A stretch of 64,000 bases of DNA. Source: Lineolata rhizophorae (Eukaryota > Ascomycota > Dothideomycetes > Lineolatales > Lineolataceae). Below, piece after piece: positions 56,101 through 64,000 of this stretch. Below the pieces are notes generated by a model. It worked only from the letters and a program-made list of their open reading frames with translations. It searched no databases and was not told the DNA's origin. The stretch lies in assembly GCA_010093515.1 (NCBI GenBank), contig MU001672.1, positions 191,266 to 255,265 of the forward strand, written 5' to 3'. How positions within the stretch are numbered: position 1 is the first letter of the stretch; each line of letters begins with the position of its first letter. A program made the translations under genes and the position numbers.

Positions 56101-57840
56101 CCTCAATTCCTTTAGCAACGGATATTCACGTGCGCTAGACTATAAAGAAAAAAACTTCCTATACGGTAGAGGGCACCACTGCACTTGCTCTTCTTCCTCC
56201 CATAGCTAAAGAAAAAGCTATCCTCGCACGTGGGTCGGTGGTCGAATCAAAGTATTAGGCCTTAACCCAATCAGCACCTAGTGCGTTCCGCTCGGCAGCT
56301 GCGCGTTGCCGTCCCACTATGCGACCACACGACGCAGCGCCGCCCCGAGGCAGACAGCTCGACGCAGGTAAGAGCTCTCTCAGCTGACAGAGTGAAACAA
56401 ACAAAACGCAGACTTTAGTGCAAACGCCTAGCTGAAAGGCTAGAACCACGTCTCGGACTTTGATTCAGTGGATATTTTTGTCCGATTGCCGATTTGAAAA
56501 GAAGAGAGTGCTAGTAGAATGAAGGGCGGAGCGCTGCGGATTGACCACGCGTTTTTGTAGGCCGCTTAATAGACTTGTTTTCCGCAGAACATGGTGCTTT
56601 TCGTCCCGGAGTCTTCCAGCCCCAGGCAGCCAGAAAGGAAAAAGCATCTAGGGCTGCATCAACGAACGTCGCAACGGCAACGCCCAACCATCGCACTCAC
56701 CGTGCTGTGGCCGCACCGAGTCGACTCCAGCCCCGCGTACGCGCCTCCCACATCAGTGTTTCAAGTTTCCAGCCGACCCAGCAACCACCAACAGCGCAAC
56801 ACCGCACGACCAACCACGTTCGACGGCGCCTAAGACAGTCGCAATCGCGAGCGCACTCGGAAACGAAGAATATGCGGTGGTAAGTAGAGTTGTCAGGCCT
56901 TGCAGAAGCTGAAACGCACGCGCGGTCGCTAGCGGGGTGGTTGGGTGGTTGGCCTACCTGCACGTGCGCGCGTGCCCCGCCGCCTGTTCGGCAGAGCAGT
57001 CAGCCCACCGGCGGGCGAACGAGAAAGACCGCGGCATGGCATCAGCGCCTGATGTGGTACGGAGTACAGCAAGGCTTGACGGATATCAAATAATTCATGG
57101 CCTGGACCTTCCCTGGTGCACACAAAAATCCAAGCTCTGGTGAAAGCGAAGGAGTTCCTTGGTTTCTACGTAGCTGGTGAAGGTCTCGGGCCAGACCACC
57201 TTTCAGCCACGCGCGGAGGCTGATTCCAGGCAAAGCCTTCTGGAAACTCGGCGGACTCGCTCGCTTCCGCGATATTGATGCGGCGGCTCGAGCGACTCTC
57301 GACGATCGCAGGAGGGCCCGAGCTGGCACGGCTGCACTGCACCAGCCTCGAGCACGTTGCTCCAGCAGCAGCGACGGGAGGAGAGAGTCGGACCAGCCCG
57401 GTCCGCCATCCAATGAAATTCTGTCCCGAGTCGCCATCGAAGCTTTGCGGTGACGGGAGAAGAAAAAGAGAGGCAAGGTAAACACGGCGACCGGTCTGCC
57501 CCGTGCGCAAAAAATAGCAGCCACCGGCCCCGGGCCTTATCCGCAAGCGGCTAGGCGAGCTGCGGACCGCCGGGGTGCCCCGCCCGTTGCTGCGGGCGCA
57601 GCGTGGCGCAGGGGACAACAGTGTGCCCGATGCGGACTAGCGCGAGTTGCACCGGGGGCTGGCCGGGGCGCCAGGGGGGGCCGGAAAAGGGGAAGGGCTG
57701 GGCTCTTCGTGGTCGGTGGTCGGAAGGGGTGGTGGCTTGCGCGTTGCCCCAGGGGACGATTGGGGGAGGCTGATATGGATCCGGGTGGTAAATATAAGAA
57801 GTGCGCGGCTGTGTCCAGAGTCAGCTCTCAGCTTTCTTCA
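53148..57840. other. 4.7 kb gene-poor stretch with a GC-rich island
   Basis: From 53900 to 54640 a GC-rich island has coding-like character, with a reading from an ATG at 54081 (MSASLTSVQLPSPPQARVGF), and in another frame TPDASAPPGPSTAPHGAE and VMQTAARPPSSSSPGSSPAS. It may be a frame-disrupted Ala/Pro/Ser-rich gene, but no domain was recognised. From 54780 to 56250 the DNA is AT-rich and featureless. From 56250 to 57840 it is GC-rich again with only composition-driven readings. No RNA gene was recognised. Confidence 0.4.
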
Positions 57841-57898
57841 TCCATCCGTCCGTCCATCCATCCATCCATCCATCCATCCATCCATCCATCTATCCATC
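57841..57898. repeat. (ATCC)n microsatellite
   Basis: About fourteen TCCA/TCCG/TCTA units in a row, near perfect, located about 250 bp upstream of the start codon of the wall-protein gene at 58147, so in its promoter or 5' leader. Confidence 0.9.
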
Positions 57899-58146
57899 AA
57901 ACGAACCATTCCACGTACCTTCTTCTGTTCATCAAACACATCTCCAATTGATCGGACACCCGCGTGTGCAAAAGGGAAAAAGATTTCCACTTTGCTCTTG
58001 CGAGACAGTCGATCCTCCGCATAGTTTGTTCGAACAGCGCTTATCTCAACGCGCCACCCTCGCCTCCTCCGACAGGCCACGCGTCTTCGGTCCAAACCAC
58101 CACCACTACCGACTCCATCATCGTCATCATCACCACCACCACCAAA

Positions 58147-58698
58147 ATGCGCGCCTTCACCTCCATCACCAGCGCCCTCACCCTCCTCCTCGTCCTCCTC
58201 GCCCCAACCACCACCCTCGCCCAATCCACCAACGACACCGACACCGACACCGAAACCGGCGCCGCCGCCGCGACATCCAGCTACGAGAACCCCTTCACGA
58301 CCTTCCTCACCATGACCAACTCGCTCGGGGTGGTGACGGGGCAGCCGTCGGTGGTGACGACGCAGCCGACGGCGGTGACGACGCAACCGACGCTAGCCAC
58401 GCTTCCGGCCGGGCTCTCCGAGGGCATCACGACGCTGCCCATGGAGAGCACCACGGTGGTGGCGTCGGTGGGCGAGAGCACCACCGCCGTGCTCGAGCCC
58501 AGCTCCGACGACACGCCCAGCCCGACCCAGACGAGCGACGACGCCGAGGAGACGGGCGATGCTGATGACGACGAGGATGACGAGCCGACGCAGACGGGCA
58601 GCGCTGCGAGCGAGTCGAGTAGTGGTGCCGCGGCTATTGCGAAGGTGGCGTCGGGCGCCCTGGTGGGTGCTGGGGCCGTCTTTGCTGTGTTCTTGTAG
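58147..58698 (+). CDS. Secreted, Thr/Ser-rich, GPI-anchored cell-wall protein
   Basis: A single exon of 183 residues. I chose the ATG at 58147 because it starts a clear signal peptide (MRAFTSITSALTLLLVLLAP, cleavage predicted after TTTLA). The frame is open upstream but with no signal. The mature part is rich in Thr, Ser and Asp, suiting heavy O-glycosylation. A short repeat of GQPSVVTTQPTAVTTQPT type lies at about residues 63-80. The C-terminus ends in a hydrophobic tail (KVASGALVGAGAVFAVFL) after a small-residue region (SESSSGAAA), as expected for GPI attachment. Such proteins sit in the fungal wall or plasma membrane; the exact role is unknown. An (ATCC)n tract lies in its leader. Confidence 0.8.
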   Translation: MRAFTSITSALTLLLVLLAPTTTLAQSTNDTDTDTETGAAAATSSYENPFTTFLTMTNSLGVVTGQPSVVTTQPTAVTTQPTLATLPAGLSEGITTLPMESTTVVASVGESTTAVLEPSSDDTPSPTQTSDDAEETGDADDDEDDEPTQTGSAASESSSGAAAIAKVASGALVGAGAVFAVFL

Positions 58699-59648
58699 GG
58701 GGAGCGTGATGGGAGAGGGGATTAAGGGAGGTTGAAGATGGGTCGTTCGATTCGTGCTGGAGTCCGTCGAGGGGCTTGGGCGCCGGTTTCACGCGTTTGG
58801 CTCCGTGGATTTTTGCCCTAATGCTTTGTTCCCTTCGGGATATTGTTTTCACTTCGGATGTAATTTTGCACATGTTGTGCTGGGACAGCGAGCGTCATTG
58901 TTTTCGGGGCGTCTTGTTTTTTTTTTCTTGGGAAAATCTTGTCGTCTGGGGCCTGGGGCTTTTTCGCGAAGGACCTGTTGGTTGTGCTTCTTGGGATAGA
59001 ATATACCATTGGGAAGGAAAGCGGGTCTGAATGGCGAATGCCCTGCCTGGGACAGATAGATACCTGTATGTAGCAATTATCGAATCAAGAATTAAGGCAT
59101 CAACAGAACCACGTTACTCTCTGCTCTTTGACTACCTATTAATTGAATTCCTGGGTTTCTACCACCAGATTCGTGACTGCTTACGAAGTCCGCCGCGTGC
59201 CGCACTGAGGCTGAAGTGCTCACGATGCTGTCCCGTTTTTCACCCAGCCCTCTCTATCCCCGAACCACAGAACAGCCGCCTGCTCATTCCCTTAAGGCCC
59301 CACTCGTAAGCAAACTTCATGTCTCGAACAGCGACCTACGATCGTCGCCAACCCAACGCAGTAAGGTCACAGGGCCAATCCCCGCGTCAGCGACGCGTTT
59401 GGCGCCATTCCCGAAGCGGCAACGATGCGCGCTAACCTTGTGCGGGTGTCGAAATGACGTCTGCGATCGACTTTAGATGACCGCATTGCCGTTCAGGCAC
59501 ACCACTCAGCGTGGAGAATATATATAGACTCGACTTCATTTCTAGCATAGGGTATTCTACAGATACACAATACAAGAGGCATTCATTGAGCAACACATCG
59601 ACCTTTCGAGACCGCAAGACTCCCACTCCCACATACGTACATCTCAAC
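58699..59648. other. Intergenic region between the wall protein and the CsbD-like gene
   Basis: T-rich sequence at about 58910-58930 follows the wall-protein gene and may be its 3' UTR. Further right lies a TATATATAG box at about 59519-59527, 120-130 bp before the CsbD-like start codon and well placed to be its TATA element. No other gene is seen. Confidence 0.5.
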
Positions 59649-60012
59649 ATGTCTTCCGACGACCAAAACAACCAGCAGCAGCAGCAGCCTAGCCTCGTGT
59701 CCGGCCATGCCGAGTACGTCAAGGGCGCCGCAATGGCAAGTTCCACACTGCCCCTTCCACCCTATTCCCCTCAACGGCCCCTTCAAACGCGCCAACAACT
59801 AACAATCCCCAAACCAGGACACCATCGGCTCCGTGACGGGCAGCCACGCGTGGCAGACGTCAGGCCAGCAGGCCAAGGCGCACGCGACGCAGGAGATGAA
59901 GATGGCGGGCGAGGAGCGACAAGGCGCGGGGGCGGGCAAAGTGGAGGAGATGGCGGGGAAGGCGGTGGGGTGCGAGGGCATGGAGAAGGAAGGCGCGGCG
60001 ACTCGGAAGTAG
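59649..60012 (+). CDS. CsbD-like stress protein with a GC-AG intron
   Basis: Exons 59649-59735 and 59818-60012, 93 residues. The ATG follows a TATA box and a long CT-rich leader. The N-terminus is Gln-rich (SSDDQNNQQQQQPSLVSGHA). The joined product reads EYVKGAAM / DTIGSVTGSHAW, then SGQQAKAHATQEMKMAGEER, GAGKVEEMAGKAVGCEGMEK and ends EGAATRK, matching small fungal CsbD-like proteins of about 90-100 residues. The 82-bp intron starts GCAAGT and ends CCAG, with a CTAAC box 17 nt before the acceptor. No GT donor keeps the frame here. CsbD-like proteins are abundant, hydrophilic and stress-induced in bacteria and fungi; their molecular role is not established. Confidence 0.8.
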
Positions 60013-60424
60013 CCTATCCAAAGATGGGAGTGGAAGCCTTAATGGAAGGAACCCGAGGTTGTGGGGAAGAAGCGGGGGGTACTAGGGTGCGGACATGGTG
60101 AAACGGGAGAGGAAAGGTTGGAGGATGGAGGAAAAGAGAACAGATTCCTTTTCGGTATTAGCTACGTCTGTACTATAGCCTGACATCGCTATAAGGACGC
60201 GGCGTGACGCAGTCCTCGCCTCTATTCCAAAATGCGGTCCGCCCATTTGAAAAAGACATTCTTGCATCCCGCTCAAGTAGATAGGTGGCCTGCTCACATC
60301 CCCCGAAAACCTCGCTGCACGAAATCCACTCCCGACAGTTTCCAGGATACCGCCCTCCCCATCCACGCGCACCTACCCCGCCCGAGCAACCCAGAAACCA
60401 CACCGCCTGCCCTCGCCCTCGCCA
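60013..60424. other. Convergent intergenic region
   Basis: The CsbD-like gene (+) and MED16 (-) end toward each other here, so both terminators lie in about 410 bp. Nothing else was seen. Confidence 0.55.
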
Positions 60425-63400
60425 TCAAGCCTGCGCCCACATGTTGAAGCAGATGCAAGTCCGCTGCGCCTGCCACGCCCAATTCTGCAACGGCTGCCCG
60501 TGCTCCTGCCGCACATCCTCCATGAAGGAGCAGCACCTCGTGCACCTTCTCAACCTCGTCCCGGGGGGCACACTAACCTTCCTCAGCACGTCCACGACCC
60601 TAGTCCTGGCCCTGCCCTCCGCATCCACCACATCCTCCTCGCCGCCACGCGCCGCGTTTCTGGCCCTCCGCCGGGGGCCCGACCGGTCCCCGTCCTCGTC
60701 CTCGCCTTCCTCGTACAGCCCCAGCCACCGCACCGGGTACACCAGCAGCGCCGCGAGATCGACCTCATCCTTGACCCGCTGCAGGCCGGGCCCGAGCAGC
60801 CACCTCACGACCGGCATCAGCACTTCGGGCAGCTCGCCGCCGACGAGCATGCCGCGCTCGGCGCGCGCCCGCTCCGCGTCGCCGACGCCGGCCCGCACGT
60901 ACCGCTCGCGCACCTGCGCGTCCACCTCGGTCGCCAGCGCCTCGAAGGCGCGCAGCGGCAGCGGCGACGACTCGTACACGTTGGACAGCGTCAGGTACTG
61001 CTGGCGCTGGGCGAGGGACTGGGCCACGGGGTAGTGGTGTGGCGGCGGCTGCTGTTGCTGTTGGGCCTTGGATGGGTCGGAGGAGGCTGGATTTTGCACG
61101 GCCCGTCGCGAGATGTTCAGGCCGGCGCCGAGGGGCCGGATGAGCAGGCGGAAGAGACTGCGCGGGACCGAGGCGAGGAGGCAGATTAAGGCGGGGGAGT
61201 TGAGCTCGCGCACTAGGATAGGAAAAGAGATTAGATTGGGTTGTCTGGCTTGGTATAGTTGCGGGAAGGAGTAGGTATGTGCGTACTTTTGGCTTGCACG
61301 AGGTCGCGGTTGTCCTCGTTGCCGCGGACCGCGCGCGAGAGGTAGTACAGCTCGGCAACGACGTATACCATGACGTCGAGGGACCAGCTCGCCAGGCCTG
61401 CGAGGGAGTGCACCAGATCTGCAGCAAATCCACTTGTTAGCGCCACCATCCACGTACATGGTTTTTCAAAAAACCAAACCGAGCTAAGATAATCCGCCGT
61501 CGAAAGCCTTCGAAAACGTACCAGCCCTGATATTCTCCGGCTTATTGAACCCTATGCTGATGTTAACCGTAACGGAGCGCAAATTGAGCACGATCCAAGC
61601 GGCCTTGGCCTGCAACGTGTGGCGGCCCCCCCCGCTGCCACCGACCCGCGGCGCGCCGGAGCTACCCAGCACGAATTGCGTGCTTAGGCTCTTGTACAGC
61701 AGCGGCATGCGCAGCAACTGCGCGACCTGTTTCTGCTGCTCGGGCGTCACGTAGTCGAGGCTGAAGCCGAACGCCTGATACACCTGCGTTGTGAAGAGGC
61801 GCTTCAGCGTCGGGTGCACCGCTGCCGTGGCGGGCCCGCTGCTGCCGCCGCTGCCACCGCCGGCGAGGACCATCAGCACGTCGTCGGCCGTGCGATACGT
61901 TGTCAGGGCCGAGTAGTGCTGTAGGGCGAGGGCCACCATGGCGGCAGCCAGCTTGGGGTCGTCGGCCGGATCTCCGCCGACGCCTGTGTCGCCGTGGCCG
62001 TTGCCGTTGGCGTCGCCACGGCCATTCAGGGGCGCGAGCGTGTAGCCGATGGGCTTGGTGGAGACGGAGCCGTCGGGGGCTAAGGGCGCGGCGACGCAAG
62101 AGGATGGAGAGACGGCGACGTGGAGAGCGGCGGCGCCGTCGAGGTTCGGGAAAGCGAAGCCCGCCTGGGCGAGCGAGCTGACGTGGTCGAAGTTGTAGTC
62201 CGGGCCGATGCGCTCGGCGAGGTCGCGTGAGCGGAACTCGAGCGAGCCGTCCGAGTGTGACACGACGAAGCGCAAGTGCGAGATTGTCTCGGGAATCAGG
62301 TTCAGGATGACGCTGTGCGAGAGCACGTCCTCGAGAGGCTTGATGGAGAGGGACTGGCGCGCCGGCACGGAACTAGCGGGCTTGGTCTTGGAGCTGATGT
62401 GGTCGAAGCTGTAGTGGAGGGTCGTGGGGGTGGAGAAGTGGAGTTCCCAGCGGACGACGATGCTGTAGGCGTCTTGGAGAGGGTGTTGGTGGTTTAGAGT
62501 GTTGGGAAGATGGGGACTGTGGGTATAAACGGCGATGATTGTCGGGTAAGTCTTCTCATCTGGCGGGGAGTCCGGGGACACGGGGGCCACTGGGACTAAA
62601 GCAAGGTGGGTGAGTTGGGAAGGAATGGGAGTTTTGGTAGCCTCCGAAAGGTCTTCCATCCCCAAGGGGGTTTGGCGAGGTGTGCAGTTGTCTAGCACTT
62701 TTAGACATGATACCTCTAGGGATGGTGACTGAGGAGTCGGAGGGCGTTGACCTTGACGTTGTTGGATAACCGGAGGAACGTTCCAGTGGATTTTGATACG
62801 GAATAAATGGATCTGGCGAGCGAGATTATGCGCTGCTAGTAAAAGAGTGCTGTCTGGGAGACGAGTCAGAATTGCGCATACCGATTACCGTAAGAAATGG
62901 TAAGGGGCTACATGCCTGTGTCTGAAGCAAACGAAGCGTGAGTGAACGTGTCACCAGCGGATGATATGCTCTCGAGCTCAGCTGACGTGTCCAGCCAGCG
63001 GTTGTCTCCTCGCTGGTACAACAGCCGGATCGTCCCGTGTCTTGTCAAACAGACCATAGAACACTTTCCGTCGGCCGGGTTGTGCGGGCCAGGCAGATGT
63101 GGGTGGGTCAGACGATAAGCCCAGTCGTCTCCATTGCGCGTCGCTGACCACGCAATCGCGGTCTTTGCAGAGATGCCGTCAGGATCTAGGAGTCTAGATA
63201 ATATAACAGTATAAGAAAAAAAAGGGGTGTAGGATTCACCTTTTGTAGGTGCGGGAACGTGGGCAACCAATGCAGCCCTACCAAGGCGCCCATTTCGTCC
63301 TCGGCGTCCATGACGGCCGTGCGCGTCATGTTCATCTTGCCGAGCAGGACGCCGGAGAAGGAGAAGGTGAAGATGGTGACGCGGCCGGAGGAGTCGACGA

Positions 63401-63795
63401 CGGCCAGGTCGTAGCCCAGATGACTCCACGACACGTGCACGAGCTGCAGCTCGTCCTGCAGCTGCGGCATCTCGAGCGGCGACTCGTCCGACAGCGCCCA
63501 CCGGCCATCTTTGGGGCTGCGCTGGAAGACGCGCAGGTTGACGCCCTGGCCGTTGGGCGTGATGGACGCGACGCAGCCGGTGTTGGCCCAGGCGAGTTTC
63601 CTGGCAGTCACGGTCAGTCATGTGACGCTAAGGCAAAAATGTGGAAATTCCCTACTGGCAACAGGCGCTCTGCTGGAGTTCGTCCAGGCGTTCGGAAAGG
63701 CCCTTAATGGGCGGCGCGGGTGGCTGCACATGGACAGGCTCCGAGTCGCCGAACAAGTCGTCCATGTAGTGGTCGTCGTCCATGATCATGGGCAT
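60425..63795 (-). CDS. med16: Mediator complex subunit 16 (Med16/Sin4)
   Basis: Six exons: 63656-63795, 63260-63600 region (ending 63259), 62916-63193, 61522-62853, 61287-61418 and 60425-61212, giving about 1003 residues in continuous frame. The start gives MPMIMDDDHYMDDLFGDSEP. Family blocks are CCQKLAWANTGCVASITPN, VSWSHLGYDLAVVDSSGRV, TAIAWSATRNGDDWAYRL, LCLTRH-type MVCLTRHGTIRLLYQ, DSTLLLAAHNLARQIHLF, LVHSLAGLASWSLDVMVYVV and, near the end, RLRRCTRCCSFMEDV and CICFNMW. Med16 is in the tail module of Mediator and links activators to RNA polymerase II. Two junctions are less secure: the donor near 63258 is GTTCCC, and intron 62854-62915 fits best as GC-AG (GCATGT donor). The middle has Gly-rich inserts (GGGSGGSSG). 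Confidence 0.85.
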
Positions 63796-64000
63796 GCTAG
63801 AAATGCCTATCGCAAGGGGGCATAGGTATAAGACGGCATGATTTTGCTTCTAAGTCTATGGCAAGCAGGGCGCAAAGGAAAAGGGGAGTAAAATAAATAG
63901 CGACGGCGGGAATAGAAAGTGAAAATGGGAGCTTGTGGCGCTCGGCAGGCCTGTGCCTGGGTGTGAAGGTCCGTCGGGAGGACTGCGGCGTGCTGGGCCG
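63796..64000. promoter_or_regulatory. Upstream region of Med16 (window edge)
   Basis: The 205 bp before the Med16 start codon contain an AT-rich stretch (about 63885-63900, TAAAATAAATAG) on the gene's upstream side. The region is cut by the window end. Confidence 0.45.

Noticed and set aside
57801-58565. His/Arg-rich 254-codon reading on the + strand
   Set aside because: It overlaps the wall-protein gene in another frame; the His-rich content comes from reading ACC/CAC repeats out of frame, and it lacks a signal or domain.
63231-63240. GTGAAT donor for the second Med16 intron
   Set aside because: It would leave exon 2 in phase 0, which leads to a stop right after either nearby acceptor; the GTTCCC donor upstream keeps the frame.
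1-64000. tRNA, rRNA and CRISPR features
   Set aside because: I looked for B-box-like GTTCRANNC words and for regularly spaced repeats; none came with a plausible fold or array. A tRNA scan could still find one I missed.

Overview
The window is nuclear DNA from a filamentous ascomycete (Pezizomycotina). The support is the gene content (Rxt2, Cch1, Med16, TRAPPC11, a GPATCH1-like protein, a CsbD-like protein, fungal C2H2 proteins) and the gene structure. Introns are short (about 50-160 bp), mostly GT-AG, often with a CTGAC/CTAAC branch box about 15-20 nt before the acceptor. No species can be named from the sequence alone.

Layout. Three blocks of conserved housekeeping genes alternate with long gene-poor stretches. 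Block A (10.1-19.5 kb) has TRAPPC11 (-), Rxt2 (+) and a G-patch protein (+). Block B (34.5-46.3 kb) has the Cch1 calcium channel (-) and a DDT/PHD chromatin protein (+), which share a 1.5 kb divergent promoter region; a small Ser-rich protein (30.2-30.7 kb, -) lies further out behind a 3.8 kb GC-rich leader. Block C (58.1-63.8 kb) has a GPI-anchored wall protein (+), a CsbD-like protein (+) and Mediator subunit Med16 (-). I joined exons by reading frame and splice phase. Every multi-exon model listed closes in frame, but none has transcript support here.

The stretches between the blocks look accessory. They hold a frameshifted APH-type kinase-like gene (0.2-1.7 kb), a decayed PD-(D/E)XK nuclease-like gene (3.6-4.2 kb), a relic of a Fot1/pogo DNA transposon (20.6-21.2 kb), a three-finger C2H2 protein (23.3-24.1 kb), a small four-helix membrane protein (25.0-25.7 kb), a long hairpin and 22-bp tandem repeats (27.5-28.0 kb), and several kilobases with nothing recognisable.

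The most interesting signal is a pair of diverged paralogues about 43 kb apart in opposite orientation: 5.1-7.1 kb (-) and 50.0-51.8 kb (+). Each has a tiny first exon, a phase-2 intron, a Cys-x2-Cys motif right after that junction, a basic amphipathic segment, a long Ser/Pro-rich middle, a second phase-2 intron, and a last exon carrying a C2HC finger followed by a C2H2 finger. They look like two members of an undescribed fungal zinc-finger family.

Functionally, the core genes cover vesicle transport (TRAPPC11), transcription and chromatin (Rxt2 of Rpd3L, Med16, the PHD protein), RNA processing (G-patch), calcium uptake (Cch1) and the cell wall. They share no evident pathway and probably reflect ordinary fungal synteny.
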